A stretch of 64,000 nt of DNA from Lactobacillus iners DSM 13335. Its GTDB lineage: Bacteria > Bacillota > Bacilli > Lactobacillales > Lactobacillaceae. This document shows positions 37,830-49,171 of the stretch, piece after piece. A program made the position numbers and the translations under genes. The stretch covers positions 62,001 through 126,000 of the forward strand of contig NZ_GG700811.1 of NCBI RefSeq assembly GCF_000160875.1, read 5' to 3'. Under the pieces are notes generated by a model. That model ran no database searches and was not told the origin of the DNA. It saw nothing but the letters and a program-made list of their open reading frames with translations. Position 1 is the first letter of the stretch, and each line of letters opens with the position of its first letter.

Positions 37830-38732
37830 ATGCAAAATAAAGAATATAAGTCAGGTTTCGTAGCTTTAGTTGGACGTCCAAATGTAGGAAAATCTACATT
37901 GTTGAATTATTTGGTTGGTGAGAAAGTTGCCATTATGTCTAATCAACCACAAACAACTCGTAATAAGATCTCAGGAATTTATACTAATGATAATGAGCAA
38001 ATAATTTTTATAGATACTCCTGGTATCCATAAGCCGAAGAATAATTTGGATGATTTTATGGATAAATCATCTTATTCTGCATTGAATGATGTCGAAGCTG
38101 TATTATTTATGGTTGATCCTGAACCAGCAGGTAAGGGAGATATGTTTATTATTGATCTATTAAAGAATGTAGCTTGCCCCGTATTCTTAATAATTAATAA
38201 AATAGATACTGTTCACCCTGATAAATTATTACCTATAATCGATTCTTATAATAAATTAGTTAAGTTTGCGGAAATAATTCCAATATCAGCTCGTCAAGGT
38301 AATAATATCGATGATTTAATTAAAACATTAGTTAAATATTTACCACAGGGTCCTCATTATTATGATAGTGAGCAATTAACAGATAAGCCAGAATATTTTA
38401 TAGTAGCTGAACTAATTAGGGAGCAGATTTTACAACTAACCCATGCAGAGGTACCTCATTCTGCGGCAGTATTAGTAGATAAGATGTCTGATTTTGATAA
38501 GGGAAAGCTACAAATATTTGCTACCATTTTTGTTGAAAAAGAAGGGCAAAAGGGCATTATTATTGGTAAAAATGGACAAATGCTCAAAAATATTGGTATG
38601 CATAGTAGAGTAGAGATTGAAAAATTATTAGGTGATAAAGTTAATTTACATCTTTGGATTAAAGTGCATAAAAATTGGCGATCTGATCCAGTATTTTTAA
38701 AGAAAATTGGTTATAATGTAAAGGATCTATAA
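37830..38732 (+). CDS. era: GTPase Era
   Basis: Essential 30S assembly GTPase that binds near the 3' end of 16S rRNA. 300 residues. G1 [10 protein letters not shown]2 region TTRNKISG, G3 [10 protein letters not shown]4 NKID, and the C-terminal KH domain with [27 protein letters not shown] before ATG 37830. Confidence 0.98.
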   Translation: MQNKEYKSGFVALVGRPNVGKSTLLNYLVGEKVAIMSNQPQTTRNKISGIYTNDNEQIIFIDTPGIHKPKNNLDDFMDKSSYSALNDVEAVLFMVDPEPAGKGDMFIIDLLKNVACPVFLIINKIDTVHPDKLLPIIDSYNKLVKFAEIIPISARQGNNIDDLIKTLVKYLPQGPHYYDSEQLTDKPEYFIVAELIREQILQLTHAEVPHSAAVLVDKMSDFDKGKLQIFATIFVEKEGQKGIIIGKNGQMLKNIGMHSRVEIEKLLGDKVNLHLWIKVHKNWRSDPVFLKKIGYNVKDL

Positions 38733-38735
38733 TTT

Positions 38736-39482
38736 GTGAGTAAAGAACTGATTGAAGTTTCAGGTTTAGTTTTTAAACAAAAAAAATATAAAGACTTTGA
38801 TGTTTTATCCAAAATTATGACAGCGGAGAATGGCATCTTTACTTTATTGATAAAAGGCGGATTAAAACCAAAGTCACGTCTTTTACCTGCCACAATTAAT
38901 TTTTCTTACGGAAATTATTTAATTAATACAAATTATTGCGGCTTAAGTGTTTTGAGAAATTACAAAGTTGTCCATCAATTAGAACATATCTATTTCGATT
39001 TTAAAGGAAATGCTTATGCAAATTATTTGTTGGATTTAGTGGATCATGCCTATGCGGATTATCAACCATTAGGAAAAAATTATTATTTAGTTTTTAATGC
39101 ACTAATGAAGATAAATGAAGGTATAGATAATGAAATTATATGTCAAATGGTAGAATTGAAATTGCTATCTGCCTTTGGTACAATGCCAGAGTTTAGGCAT
39201 TGTGTTTTTTGTGATGCTAGCCAAGGTATATTCGATTTTTCTTTACAGTTGGGTGGCATTGTTTGTAAGAATCATTTTGGGAGTGCAAACACGAGGATGT
39301 GTTTAGATGCTAAAACCATGGGTCTTATTAGGACATTAGCCTTGATTGATATTCAGCAGCTTGGTCAAATAAATATTAGTGATAACTTGAAGCAGCAGAG
39401 TAGAAAATTTATAGATATTCTTTATGGACAATATTTAGATTTACACTTAAAGACCAAAAAGTATTTAAAAGAAGTTCTTTGA
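38736..39482 (+). CDS. recO: DNA repair protein RecO
   Basis: Loads RecA with RecR in RecFOR repair. 248 residues: N-terminal OB fold (SGLVFKQKKYKDFDVL, FTLLIKGGLKPKSR) and a helical C-terminal part with a zinc-site remnant CVFCDAS...GGIVCKNH, where the last ligand is His in place of Cys. Starts at GTG 38736, 3 bases after era. Confidence 0.95.
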   Translation: MSKELIEVSGLVFKQKKYKDFDVLSKIMTAENGIFTLLIKGGLKPKSRLLPATINFSYGNYLINTNYCGLSVLRNYKVVHQLEHIYFDFKGNAYANYLLDLVDHAYADYQPLGKNYYLVFNALMKINEGIDNEIICQMVELKLLSAFGTMPEFRHCVFCDASQGIFDFSLQLGGIVCKNHFGSANTRMCLDAKTMGLIRTLALIDIQQLGQINISDNLKQQSRKFIDILYGQYLDLHLKTKKYLKEVL

Positions 39483-39540
39483 GTGGATTATATCTATTTT
39501 TTTAATGATATTAGTGTTAAAATATAGCATGTATTGGCAA

Positions 39541-39709
39541 GTGAAGGAATAGAAAAGTACTAATTAAGCGAATGTGGTTTGGTGTGAGCACATTTAGGAA
39601 AAGGCCCTTCAAAGCCATTAATTAAGTGCAGGAATTTTTTTGTCCTGAATTAGGGTGGAACCGCGAGATCTATCGTCCCTATGCAATTTTTTTTGCATAG
39701 GCTTTTTTT
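39541..39709 (+). promoter_or_regulatory. T-box leader, glycine specifier (GGC)
   Basis: Stem I base TGAAG/CTTCA encloses a specifier loop reading GAAAA-GGC-C, GGC at 39603-39605. T-box TAGGGTGGAACCGCG at 39651-39665. Terminator CCTATGCAA/TTGCATAGG followed by a T run (39678-39709). The Gly codon matches glyQS downstream. Confidence 0.95.
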
Positions 39710-39736
39710 ATAGCCTATGTTTGAGGAGATAATGTT

Positions 39737-40642
39737 ATGGAAGAAAAATTGAATGTTCAAAATATGATTTTTAAGCTGGAACAGTTCTGGGCTTCTAAGG
39801 GCTGTATGATAATGCCTTCTTATGATGAGCAAAAAGGTGCTGGAACTATGAGCCCTTATACATTTTTAAGAGCCGTTGGCCCTGAGCCATGGGCAGCTTG
39901 TTATGTAGAACCTTCAAGAAGGCCTGCTGATGGAAGATATGGTAATAATCCTAATCGTTTATATCAACACCATCAATTTCAGGTTGTTATTAAGCCATCT
40001 CCTAAAGAAATTCAGCAATATTATTTGGATAGTTTGCGTATTTTAGGTATTGAACCTTTAGAGCATGATATTAGATTTGTTGAAGATAACTGGGCTAATC
40101 CTTCTATGGGATGTGCTGGTGTTGGTTGGGAAGTTTGGTTAGATGGCATGGAAGTATCGCAATTTACATATTTCCAAGTTGTAGGTGAATTAGACGTAAA
40201 ACCTACCATGAGTGAAATAACATATGGTGTTGAAAGATTAGCATCATATATTCAAGATGTAAATTCTGTTTTTGATTTGGAATGGGCTGATGGTGTTATA
40301 TATCGTGATATTTTTAAACAACCTGAATATGAACATTCTAAATATGCTTTTGAAGCCAGCAATCAGGCTGAGTTATTAAAATTCTTTGACACATTTGAAG
40401 CTACAGCTAAGGAGTTATTAAACCAACATTTGATACATCCAGCTTATGATTATATTCTCAAATGTAGTCATACATTCAACTTATTGGATGCTAGGGGAGC
40501 TGTTTCAGTAACAGAGCGTGCAGGGTACTTAGCAAGAATTCGAACTTTAGCACATATGGCAGCTAAAGGTTTTGTGGAAGAAAGAGAAAAGCGTGGTTTT
40601 CCTCTTTTAAAACATCAAGAAGAAAGTAAGAAGGAAGATTAA
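39737..40642 (+). CDS. glyQ: Glycine-tRNA ligase alpha subunit
   Basis: 301 residues. Catalytic subunit of the heterotetrameric bacterial GlyRS. Begins with [18 protein letters not shown] and holds [29 protein letters not shown] and [11 protein letters not shown] (class II motif 2). GAGGAGAT lies before ATG 39737. One base separates it from glyS. Confidence 0.98.
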   Translation: MEEKLNVQNMIFKLEQFWASKGCMIMPSYDEQKGAGTMSPYTFLRAVGPEPWAACYVEPSRRPADGRYGNNPNRLYQHHQFQVVIKPSPKEIQQYYLDSLRILGIEPLEHDIRFVEDNWANPSMGCAGVGWEVWLDGMEVSQFTYFQVVGELDVKPTMSEITYGVERLASYIQDVNSVFDLEWADGVIYRDIFKQPEYEHSKYAFEASNQAELLKFFDTFEATAKELLNQHLIHPAYDYILKCSHTFNLLDARGAVSVTERAGYLARIRTLAHMAAKGFVEEREKRGFPLLKHQEESKKED

Positions 40643-40643
40643 T

Positions 40644-42713
40644 ATGACTAAAGATTACTTATTCGAAATTGGTACCGAAGAAATGCCTGCACATGTTGTT
40701 GCTAAAAGTGTTAAGCAATTAGCAGATCGTACAGGAAATTTTTTAAAGGACAATGGCTTATCCTTTAAAAATATCAAAACATTTTCTACTCCTAGAAGAT
40801 TAACAATTTTAGTTCAAGAATTAGCAGAAAAACAAGCTGATATTGATGAAATCAAAAAAGGCCCTTCTAAAAAAATTGCATTAGATAAAGATGGTAATTG
40901 GTCCAAGGCAGCTGAAGGCTTTGTTAGAGGCCAAAATATGTCTGTAGATGATATCTATTTTCAAAAAATAAAAGATGTCGAGTATGCATATATTCATGTT
41001 AAAAAAGAGGGCAAAAAAGCTACCGAAATTTTACTAGGTATGGATCAAATAGTAAAAGAATTAGCTTTTCCTACAAAAATGCGTTGGGGAAACTATGATT
41101 TAGAATTTATTCGTCCAATTCACTGGATAGTATCATTATTTGGTAGTGAAATAATTCCAGTAAAAATTCTTGATATAGTAGCAGGTCGTAAAACATATGG
41201 ACATCGCTTTTTGGGTGAAAGTCTCGTTTTAGCAACTAGTGATGATTATGAATCAGCTCTGAAAAGTCAATTTGTGATTGCGGATGCTAATCAACGTAAA
41301 AATATGATTTTATCGCAAATCAATTCGTTATGCGAAAAGAATAATTGGCAAGTTAAAATTGACAGTGGCTTATTAGAAGAAGTTACCAATTTAGTTGAAT
41401 ATCCAACTATTTTTTCGGGTTCATTTAATGAAAAATATTTAAATATTCCCAAAGAAGTATTAATTACATCTATGAAGGATAATCAAAGATATTTTGAAGT
41501 TTATGATCATGAGGGCACTTTAATTAATCATTTTATTGCCATCAGAAATGGAAATAGTGATTATTTAGATAATGTTATTGCTGGTAATGAAAAAGTTTTA
41601 GTAGCTAGATTAGATGATGCTCAATTTTTCTATGACGAAGATAAGAAATATCCGTTGTCACACTTTGTAGAAAAATTATCAAGCGTTTCATTCCATGATA
41701 AAATAGGTTCAATGGCTGAAAAAATGCTTCGTGTTAAGCTGATTGGTGAATATATAGGTAAAAAAATAAATCTATCCTCCAGTGAGCTAGCTGATTTTGA
41801 TCGTGCAGCAGATATCTATAAATTTGACTTAGTTACTAATATGGTTGGTGAATTTGCTGAGTTGCAAGGTATTATGGGAACTCATTATGCAGAGTTAGCA
41901 GGAGAAAGAAAAGCTGTATCACAAGCTATTAAAGAAAGCTATTTACCTTCAAGTGCTGATGGTGATTTACCAACTACCAAGATTGGTTCATTACTTTCTA
42001 TAGCTGATAAGTTAGATACTATCATTGCCTTTTTCGGTGCTGGCATGATACCAAATTCTTCAAATGATCCGTATGCCTTAAGAAGAAGTGCGTATGGTAT
42101 TGTTCGAATTTTAATTAATCAATCATGGAATATTTCTATTGAAGATGCTTTGAAGGATATCATTGCTTTATTAAAAGGAAAGACAGTTGCAAAATTGCCT
42201 AATGATGAAGCAACGCAAGCTGAAATCTCAGACTTTATCATTAATCGTGTTAAACAATTATTACAAGTTAAAAAATATTCATATGATGTTATCGATACAG
42301 TTTTAGCATCTAATCAACAAAATGTTGCAAATATTTTGTCGATTGCCGATATTTTGCAGGAAAACCACGATGATAGCAAATTTAAGAAAGTAGTAGAAAG
42401 TTTAACAAGAATTGCAAATATCTTGAAGAAAGCTGATTTTTCAGAAGCCGAGCAAATTAATCCCGATTTATTTGAAAACAATAGCGAAAAAGCATTGTAC
42501 GATAAAATTAATTTGTTGTTAGATAAATCATTAGATGTCAAAACTTTATATAGTGAATTTGTGCAGCTACAACCTGTGATTGATGAGTATTTTGACAGCA
42601 ATATGATCTTAGACAAGAATGAAGCTGTCAAAATAAATCGTTTATCGCAATTAAAACTTATTGATAAGCTAGCTTTGGAATTTGGTGATTTATCTAAATT
42701 AGTTATTAAATAG
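40644..42713 (+). CDS. glyS: Glycine-tRNA ligase beta subunit
   Basis: 689 residues, full length. N-terminal [13 protein letters not shown], the GlyS core ([14 protein letters not shown]), an HD-like domain, and the C-terminal DALR anticodon-binding region. It binds tRNA-Gly in complex with GlyQ. A 156-codon open frame on the opposite strand at its end is only a shadow. Confidence 0.98.
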   Translation: MTKDYLFEIGTEEMPAHVVAKSVKQLADRTGNFLKDNGLSFKNIKTFSTPRRLTILVQELAEKQADIDEIKKGPSKKIALDKDGNWSKAAEGFVRGQNMSVDDIYFQKIKDVEYAYIHVKKEGKKATEILLGMDQIVKELAFPTKMRWGNYDLEFIRPIHWIVSLFGSEIIPVKILDIVAGRKTYGHRFLGESLVLATSDDYESALKSQFVIADANQRKNMILSQINSLCEKNNWQVKIDSGLLEEVTNLVEYPTIFSGSFNEKYLNIPKEVLITSMKDNQRYFEVYDHEGTLINHFIAIRNGNSDYLDNVIAGNEKVLVARLDDAQFFYDEDKKYPLSHFVEKLSSVSFHDKIGSMAEKMLRVKLIGEYIGKKINLSSSELADFDRAADIYKFDLVTNMVGEFAELQGIMGTHYAELAGERKAVSQAIKESYLPSSADGDLPTTKIGSLLSIADKLDTIIAFFGAGMIPNSSNDPYALRRSAYGIVRILINQSWNISIEDALKDIIALLKGKTVAKLPNDEATQAEISDFIINRVKQLLQVKKYSYDVIDTVLASNQQNVANILSIADILQENHDDSKFKKVVESLTRIANILKKADFSEAEQINPDLFENNSEKALYDKINLLLDKSLDVKTLYSEFVQLQPVIDEYFDSNMILDKNEAVKINRLSQLKLIDKLALEFGDLSKLVIK

Positions 42714-42731
42714 TTATAAAGAAGGTTAATT

Positions 42732-44534
42732 ATGGCAGGGCATATACCTAGTAATTTAATTGATGAAGTACGTAGTGCTGTCAATATCGTTGATATAATT
42801 AGTCAATATGTTTCTTTAACCAAAAAAGGTAAGGATTACGTTGGATTGTGCCCTTTTCATCAAGAAAAAACACCTTCATTCACCGTCAGTGAATCTAAGC
42901 AATTCTTTAAGTGCTTTGGATGTGGCAAGGGCGGTAACGTATTTAAATTTTTGATGGATAAAGAGAATATATCTTTTCCCGAAAGTGTAATATCTGTTGC
43001 CAAGATTGCACATATTACAATTCCTGGTGAATATAATAATGATGCGATCTATAAAAAAAATCCTATTAAACAAATTTATTCTGATGCAACAGAATTTTAC
43101 CAACATATTTTGTTAACAACTAAATTAGGTGAAGTTGCATTAAAATATGTTCAAGAGAGGGAATTAACTAGTGAGATAATCTCTCATTTTAAGATAGGGT
43201 ATGCACCAAAAGCAGATAACATTTTGTATATTTTTTTGAAACAAAAAAATTATTCTCAGGATCTATTGGAACAAAGCGGATTATTTATAAAGAATGAAAA
43301 AGGGAAATTATTGGATCGCTTTCGTGACAGATTGATGTTTCCATTGTGTGATGAATTAGGTGATCCGATTGCTTTTTCAGGTAGAAGAATTTCAAATGAT
43401 AGTCAAATCGCCAAGTATGTGAATAGTCCAGAAACTCCATTATTTACCAAGTCTAAATTGCTTTATCACTTTTCAGAAGCCAAGCATGCGGTAAATGCTG
43501 AAAATCATTTGATTTTATATGAAGGATATATGGACGTAATAGCAGCATATAAGTGTGGAATCAAAACTGGTGTCGCCTCAATGGGAACTAGTTTAACTTC
43601 ACAACAAGTTTATATGTTGCGACGAGTAACACCGAATATAATAATTAATTATGATGGTGATGATCCAGGTCAACATGCTATGGAACGTGCGATTAAATTA
43701 TTTAACTACCCTAATATAAATCTTGGCATCGTATCTTTACCAGAACATTTAGATCCAGATGAATATGTAAAAAAATATGGTCCTGAAAAATATGTTAATG
43801 AAGTTAAAGCAGCAATTACTTCAACGGAATTTTTGTTACAAAGGATGTCCAAAAAGTATAATTTGTTTAATGATAGGGATAAACTTGATTTTATTAATGA
43901 AAGCATCGCTTTAATCGCTAAAAATGATGACCCTATAGAAATTGATATTTATATCCAAAAATTGGCACAAAAGTTACAAGTATCTGTAGAGTCATTGAAA
44001 GCTCGCCTATTACGTGAACAAAGAAAAATCCGAACTGCAATCAATCATCAAAAACAAATACAAGCCCTTTATCCAACTGATGAAGTTACACCTAAACAAT
44101 TAGATAATGTTCATAGTTCTTCAGTTAGTTTTACTGAGCAAAAGCGATTATTGTTTTTATTTATACATAATGATAATGCTAGGCTTTATTTGTTGACAAA
44201 AAAATTTATTTTTCCTAATGAAAGTTATCAGCAATTAGCTGATTTATGGTTAAGTTATTTAGAAAAAAATCCGAATCCTAATATTTCCGGTTTTGCAGAT
44301 TTTATTCCTAAAGACTTACAGAGTATAATTGTTAATATGGAATTAACTGATATGCCTTATACTTTTTCAGAAGGAGAAATTGATGACCAAATTGCGTCAT
44401 TAATTAAACAAAAAACTATCTTGGAAATGCAACGACTATATGATCAAATCAAGGTCGCACAGCAGAAGAATGATAGTCAATTAATAATTCAATTGACACA
44501 AAAGATTATAGAATTGAAAAGAAAGATTATTTGA
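42732..44534 (+). CDS. dnaG: DNA primase
   Basis: Makes RNA primers at the replication fork. 600 residues. N-terminal CHC2 zinc finger ([13 protein letters not shown]...CFGCGKGG, ligands C-H-C-C), catalytic core with toprim motif [10 protein letters not shown] and DGDDPG, and a C-terminal helicase-binding domain. The dnaG-rpoD pair is the classic macromolecular-synthesis operon; rpoD starts 11 bases later. Confidence 0.98.
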   Translation: MAGHIPSNLIDEVRSAVNIVDIISQYVSLTKKGKDYVGLCPFHQEKTPSFTVSESKQFFKCFGCGKGGNVFKFLMDKENISFPESVISVAKIAHITIPGEYNNDAIYKKNPIKQIYSDATEFYQHILLTTKLGEVALKYVQERELTSEIISHFKIGYAPKADNILYIFLKQKNYSQDLLEQSGLFIKNEKGKLLDRFRDRLMFPLCDELGDPIAFSGRRISNDSQIAKYVNSPETPLFTKSKLLYHFSEAKHAVNAENHLILYEGYMDVIAAYKCGIKTGVASMGTSLTSQQVYMLRRVTPNIIINYDGDDPGQHAMERAIKLFNYPNINLGIVSLPEHLDPDEYVKKYGPEKYVNEVKAAITSTEFLLQRMSKKYNLFNDRDKLDFINESIALIAKNDDPIEIDIYIQKLAQKLQVSVESLKARLLREQRKIRTAINHQKQIQALYPTDEVTPKQLDNVHSSSVSFTEQKRLLFLFIHNDNARLYLLTKKFIFPNESYQQLADLWLSYLEKNPNPNISGFADFIPKDLQSIIVNMELTDMPYTFSEGEIDDQIASLIKQKTILEMQRLYDQIKVAQQKNDSQLIIQLTQKIIELKRKII

Positions 44535-44545
44535 GGAGGCTTATC

Positions 44546-45694
44546 ATGGCAGAAAACAATACTACCAATAATGGAAATCAGAATTTACAAGCTTCAAAGG
44601 CTTCCACCACTACCCTTAGCCAGGTAGTTAAGAATATTATAAAAGAAGTTAAAACTAGCAAAGAAATAAAAGAGGATGATTTCGTAGCAAGAATGGTTAA
44701 GCCATATCAACTGGAAGGAAAAGCCATTGATCAATTAGTTCAAGAATTTGAAGATAATGGTATCTCTATTGTTGATAATGATGGTAACCCTTCTAATTTA
44801 TCTTTGAAAAAGCAAAAAGATGTTGAAAAAGCCGAATTAAACGACATGACTGCACCTTCTAGCGTCCGCATGAATGATCCCGTGAGGATGTATCTAAAAG
44901 AAATTGGTCGTGTTCCATTACTTAATGCTGATCAAGAAATCGATTTAGCTAAAAGAATCGAGAACAATGATGATGAGGCTAAGCAGGAATTAGCTGAAGC
45001 AAATCTTAGATTAGTTGTTTCTATTGCAAAACGTTATGTAGGACGTGGCATGTCATTTCTAGATTTAATCCAAGAAGGTAATATGGGTTTAATGAAGGCA
45101 GTAGATAAATTCGATTATCGTTTAGGGTTTAAATTTTCAACATATGCTACATGGTGGATAAGACAGGCAATAACTCGTGCAATTGCTGATCAAGCTAGAA
45201 CCATTAGAATTCCAGTCCATATGGTTGAAACTATTAATAAATTGATCAGAATTCAAAGACAGTTATTACAAGACTTAGGTAGAGAACCTACACCAGAAGA
45301 AATTGGTGCGGAAATGGATATGTCTACAGATAAGGTTAGGGAAATACTAAAGATAGCCCAAGAACCAGTATCTTTGGAAACTCCAATTGGTGAAGAAGAT
45401 GATTCTCACTTAGGTGATTTCATTGAAGATAAAGATGCAACTTCACCAGAACAACATGCTTCTTATGAATTATTAAAGGAACAACTAGAGGAAGTTCTGG
45501 ACACTTTGACTGATCGGGAAGAAAATGTTTTAAGATTGCGCTTTGGATTAAATGATGGTCGTACACGGACGTTAGAAGAAGTGGGACGTGTATTTGGTGT
45601 TACTCGGGAACGTATTCGTCAAATTGAGGCTAAAGCATTACGAAAATTGCGTCATCCAAGTAGATCTAATCAGTTAAAAGACTTTTTAGATTAA
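44546..45694 (+). CDS. rpoD: Principal RNA polymerase sigma factor (SigA)
   Basis: 382 residues. Short region 1.1, region 1.2 at [14 protein letters not shown], regions 2.1-2.4 ending [21 protein letters not shown], region 3 [11 protein letters not shown], and region 4.2 [27 protein letters not shown] is 8 bases before ATG 44546; the five codons upstream in frame include that site. The consensus-like promoters of this window agree with this sigma factor. Confidence 0.98.
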   Translation: MAENNTTNNGNQNLQASKASTTTLSQVVKNIIKEVKTSKEIKEDDFVARMVKPYQLEGKAIDQLVQEFEDNGISIVDNDGNPSNLSLKKQKDVEKAELNDMTAPSSVRMNDPVRMYLKEIGRVPLLNADQEIDLAKRIENNDDEAKQELAEANLRLVVSIAKRYVGRGMSFLDLIQEGNMGLMKAVDKFDYRLGFKFSTYATWWIRQAITRAIADQARTIRIPVHMVETINKLIRIQRQLLQDLGREPTPEEIGAEMDMSTDKVREILKIAQEPVSLETPIGEEDDSHLGDFIEDKDATSPEQHASYELLKEQLEEVLDTLTDREENVLRLRFGLNDGRTRTLEEVGRVFGVTRERIRQIEAKALRKLRHPSRSNQLKDFLD

Positions 45695-45695
45695 A

Positions 45696-45729
45696 CAAAA
45701 AGAACTTACTTTTATGTAAGCTCTTTTTT
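45696..45729 (+). terminator. Terminator of dnaG-rpoD
   Basis: Stem AAAAGAACTTAC/GTAAGCTCTTTT with one mismatch, then a T run. Confidence 0.82.
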
Positions 45730-45754
45730 GGTATTTTACATTCAGGAGTTAGTA

Positions 45755-46438
45755 ATGGAAGAACGATTAAAACAGATAGCTTCATTAGTTGATGATCAGG
45801 CAAGAATAGCCGATATTGGTACCGATCATGCATATTTACCAATAGAATTAGTAAAAGATGCCAAAATATCTTTTGCTATAGCAAGCGATATTGCACAAGG
45901 TCCGCTAAATAATGCCAAAAAAGATATCTTAGCTGCAGGTTTAGTTAATCAAATCGAGACTAGATTAGGTTCTGGTTTATTAACGATACATCCTGAAGAC
46001 AAGATTGATACAATTGTAATGGCAGGGATGGGTGGCACCTTAATGGTTAACCTACTAAATGCTTCGCCAACGCAATATCCGACATTGATTTTAGAACCCA
46101 ATGTAGGGGAAGCAAATGTCCGTTTATGGTTGATGAATAATAATTATCGGATTTTAGCAGAAAAAATAATTGAAACGGCTGGCCATATTTATGAAATTAT
46201 AAAAGCTGTAAAGAGTACTACAGCAGTTCCATTGACAGAAATTGAGATTAATTTTGGTCCAGTTTTGATGCAAAATAAAAACAAGATTTTTTATAAAAAA
46301 TGGTCAAATCAATTATTATTCCAACAAAAATTATTACATAATTTGAAAAAAGCTAAAGTTATTGATGATTTAAAAGTTAAGCAAGTTACAAAGTTAATTA
46401 TGATGATTGAGGAAATGATTAAAGATGATGAAAGTTAA
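45755..46438 (+). CDS. trmK: tRNA (adenine22-N1)-methyltransferase
   Basis: Methylates A22 of tRNAs. 227 residues. Motif I ADIGTDHAYLPIEL, MAGMGGTLMVNLL, EPNVGEANVRLWL, and a C-terminal coiled region (FQQKLLHNLKKAKV). ATG 45755 follows CAGGAG. Overlaps the nif3 gene by 14 bases, the conserved trmK-nif3 pair after rpoD. Confidence 0.95.
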   Translation: MEERLKQIASLVDDQARIADIGTDHAYLPIELVKDAKISFAIASDIAQGPLNNAKKDILAAGLVNQIETRLGSGLLTIHPEDKIDTIVMAGMGGTLMVNLLNASPTQYPTLILEPNVGEANVRLWLMNNNYRILAEKIIETAGHIYEIIKAVKSTTAVPLTEIEINFGPVLMQNKNKIFYKKWSNQLLFQQKLLHNLKKAKVIDDLKVKQVTKLIMMIEEMIKDDES

Positions 46439-47222
46439 AGATATTATTACTATATTAAATAAAGCTTTTCCTGAAGATATTGCTAGTAAAAATGATCCTG
46501 TAGGACTACAATTAGGCTCAATTAATAATACTGTTAGTAAAATAATGACTACTCTTGATGTTAGACCTGAAGTAGTAGATGAAGCTGTCAAAAACAAAGT
46601 GGATTTAATAATCAGTCATCATCCATTAATGTTTTTCCCTGCAAAAAATTTGGATTTTGCTAATCCTCAAAATGCGATGTACGCTAAGCTAATTGCAAAT
46701 GGCATAACTGTATATTCGATTCATACAAATTCAGATAAGGCTCTGCATGGCTCTAGTGAGTGGCAAGCAGATCAATTAGAATTACACGACATTCAGCCTT
46801 TTTGCTTGGATGACGATTCGATTGCTATCGGGAGAAAAGGTAAATTGCCTGAGCCGATGACTGCCTACAAATTTGCCTATTATGTAAAGCAAAAAATGAA
46901 TATCAAAATGGTGAGATTAATTACAGCTAATAATGAAAAGCTAATTAATAGTGTGGCTTTCATTTGTGGAGATGGTGGTAAATATTGGAGACAAGCCTTA
47001 ATTGAAGGTGTAGATGCCTTTATTACAAGCGATATTTATTATCATGTTGGTCATGATATTATTTCATCAGGATTAACCGTAGTAGATCCAGGTCATTATA
47101 CTGAAGAACTATTTAAATATAAAATAGCTGAGCAATTAAAAACTTGGTTAGCAAATGCAGATAGTTCTATTTCTATTATGGTTTCAAAAACTAATACTAA
47201 TCCTTTTCAGGACTTATTTTAA
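46425..47222 (+). CDS. Nif3-like dinuclear metal centre protein
   Basis: 265 residues, the short form that lacks the PII-like insert of B. subtilis YqfO. Metal ligands at IISHHPLMFF and IHTNSDKA in the N-terminal half, and ITSDIYYHVGHD and DPGHYTEELF in the C-terminal half. Proposed cyclohydrolase-like function is unproven. It starts at 46425 or at the next codon (ATGATG), inside the end of trmK. Confidence 0.93.
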   Translation: MMKVKDIITILNKAFPEDIASKNDPVGLQLGSINNTVSKIMTTLDVRPEVVDEAVKNKVDLIISHHPLMFFPAKNLDFANPQNAMYAKLIANGITVYSIHTNSDKALHGSSEWQADQLELHDIQPFCLDDDSIAIGRKGKLPEPMTAYKFAYYVKQKMNIKMVRLITANNEKLINSVAFICGDGGKYWRQALIEGVDAFITSDIYYHVGHDIISSGLTVVDPGHYTEELFKYKIAEQLKTWLANADSSISIMVSKTNTNPFQDLF

Positions 47223-47241
47223 AAAAGTGGGGGTTTATATT

Positions 47242-48486
47242 ATGGAATATCCAACGTTATTACCAAGATTCTTAAAATATGTGAAAATTAATTCACGTTC
47301 AGACGAAAATAGTCAACGTTTTCCATCTACTGAAATTGAAGAAAAGTTTCAAAAGATTATTTTAAATGATTTGAAAGAATTGGGGCTACAATGTTATTAC
47401 AATCAAAAGAGTGGTTGTGTAATCGCAACAATTGATAGCAATGTAGATTATGATGTACCTACCTTTGGATTACTGGCACACTGTGACACTGCCGATTTTG
47501 AATCAAATAATATTAATCCGCAAATAACTCATAAATATGATGGTGTATCTAAAATTAAATTAGGTGATACTGATTTTTATTTAGATCCTGCAATTTTTCC
47601 TCATTTAAAAAAATATAAAGGGCAGACAATTATTTCAACGTCAGGTGATACACTTTTAGGCGGCGATGATAAATGTGGCGTCTCAGAATTATTAACTTTT
47701 GCAGAGTATTTAGTAAATCATCCTGAAGAAAAACATGGTGAAATAAAACTTGCATTCACTCCTGATGAAGAGATTGGAACAGGAGCTAGTCATTTTGATG
47801 TAGAAGATTTTGGTGCTAAATTTGCTTATACGGTAGATGGTGAGGGACCTGGCAAATTAGATTGGGGTACTTTCTCAGCTGCTCAATTTTCACTTGATAT
47901 CCAAGGAATTGATGTTCATCCTGCTCAAGCAAAAGATAAGATGATCAATGCTATTAAACTAGCAATTGATTTTCAAAATCAGTTGCCACAAAATGAAGTG
48001 CCGGAAAAAACAGCAGGTGAAGAAGGATTTTATCACTTATTAAAGTTTGAAGGAACAGTTGATCATGCACATTTAGAGTATATCATTCGTGATTTTAAGC
48101 GTGATAATTTGGAAAAACGTAAGGAATTGGTACAAAATATTGTCAACAAAATTAATGACCAATTTGACCAAAAACGTGTAGTCCTTAAGATGGCAGACCA
48201 ATATTATAATATGGCTGATGAATTAAAGAAGAATATGGAAGTCGTAGATTTAGCAAGAAATGCCTATAAAGCATTAGGATTAACTATCAATGAAGATCCT
48301 GTTAGAGGTGGTACAGATGGTTCACAATTAACGTATATGGGATTACCTTGTCCTAACTTATTCGCAGGAGAAGAAAATATGCATGGTAGATATGAATATA
48401 CTGTTCTGGAATCAATGTGGTTGGCTGTGGATGTCTTAAGAAAAATAAATGAATTACATTTAAAAAAATACCAAAAATTAATTTAG
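47242..48486 (+). CDS. pepT: Tripeptidase T
   Basis: M20B di-zinc peptidase that takes the N-terminal residue from tripeptides. 414 residues. Metal and catalytic residues in LLAHCDTADF, GGDDKCGVSELL, FTPDEEIGTGA and DGEGPGKLDWG, and the end RGGTDGSQLTYMGLPCPNLFAG. GGGGG precedes ATG 47242. Part of the peptide-use machinery expected for an auxotrophic lactobacillus, with PepN at the other end of the window. Confidence 0.97.
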   Translation: MEYPTLLPRFLKYVKINSRSDENSQRFPSTEIEEKFQKIILNDLKELGLQCYYNQKSGCVIATIDSNVDYDVPTFGLLAHCDTADFESNNINPQITHKYDGVSKIKLGDTDFYLDPAIFPHLKKYKGQTIISTSGDTLLGGDDKCGVSELLTFAEYLVNHPEEKHGEIKLAFTPDEEIGTGASHFDVEDFGAKFAYTVDGEGPGKLDWGTFSAAQFSLDIQGIDVHPAQAKDKMINAIKLAIDFQNQLPQNEVPEKTAGEEGFYHLLKFEGTVDHAHLEYIIRDFKRDNLEKRKELVQNIVNKINDQFDQKRVVLKMADQYYNMADELKKNMEVVDLARNAYKALGLTINEDPVRGGTDGSQLTYMGLPCPNLFAGEENMHGRYEYTVLESMWLAVDVLRKINELHLKKYQKLI

Positions 48487-48543
48487 TGAAACTTTTTTAC
48501 CGATTTTAGGCAAACAAAAAATATTAAATTTAAATTTTGAATG

Positions 48544-48581
48544 AATAGAAGTACTGATATAACAATACTTCTATTTTTTTA
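48544..48581 (+). terminator. Terminator after pepT
   Basis: Stem AATAGAAGTA/TACTTCTATT with a T run. The remaining intergenic bases up to the GntR promoter (48582-48724) are very AT-rich and show nothing further that I can support. Confidence 0.87.
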
Positions 48582-48724
48582 AAATTAAAAATATTATAAA
48601 TATAGTTTTGCACTAAGGTAATCAAATTACATATGATGCGTGCTTTTTACTTTTATATCAACGATTGTACATTTTTTTCTGATAGACGTAACAAATATAT
48701 TTATATGTGAAACAAAAAATGATA

Positions 48725-48767
48725 TTGACAATAGATAGTATTGTACTATACTATCAATATAGTACAA
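48725..48767 (+). promoter_or_regulatory. Promoter and palindromic operator of the GntR-ABC operon
   Basis: Perfect TTGACA (48725-48730), 16-base spacer, TATACT (48747-48752). A perfect inverted repeat TTGTACTATA (48741-48750) / TATAGTACAA (48758-48767) with a 7-base centre covers the -10 box. It is probably the binding site for the GntR protein encoded next. Confidence 0.8.
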
Positions 48768-48787
48768 GGTAATAATAGGAGCGTGGT

Positions 48788-49171
48788 ATATTTAATATAA
48801 AATTTGAAGATAATCTACCAATTTATTATCAAATAGAGCAACAGCTTTATTATGATATAGTTTTAGGAAAGCTACAGCCAGGTGAAAAGATGCCATCGGT
48901 GAGACAACTTGCACTAGATTTTACAGTTAATATCAATACTGCACAACATGTATTATCTAATATGCAAGATAAGGGAATTATTTATTCTAAACGTGGCTTA
49001 GGTTCATTTGTAACTGATGACGTTAATTTGATTTTAGTTTTAAAAGACGAAATTATCTCAAAAATGTTCTCTGATTTTTTGTCAAAAACTAAGAAAATAG
49101 GTTTATCAAATCAAGATACGATAGATAAATTACAGACTTTTGTTTTGAAAGAAGGTCCAAAAAATGAGTGA
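48788..49171 (+). CDS. GntR family (YtrA type) transcriptional regulator with apparent ATA start
   Basis: 127 residues if started at ATA 48788. The winged helix reads LPIYYQIEQQLYYDIVLGKL, then LQPGEKMPSVRQLALDF and NINTAQHVLSNMQDKGIIYSKRG. A short C-terminal helix follows, as in YtrA-type regulators that control ABC exporters. The first ATG in frame (48890) would remove helix 1. The frame is open from 48779, and contains no ATG, GTG or TTG before 48890. AGGAG at 48777-48781 sits 6 bases from ATA 48788. It overlaps the ABC gene by 8 bases. Ligand unknown. Confidence 0.82.
   Translation: MFNIKFEDNLPIYYQIEQQLYYDIVLGKLQPGEKMPSVRQLALDFTVNINTAQHVLSNMQDKGIIYSKRGLGSFVTDDVNLILVLKDEIISKMFSDFLSKTKKIGLSNQDTIDKLQTFVLKEGPKNE

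Noticed and set aside
42314..42784. 156-codon open frame on the minus strand over glyS/dnaG
   Set aside because: Shadow of the glyS coding frame: no ribosome site, low-complexity Ser/Leu/Ile-rich translation, crosses two real gene boundaries.
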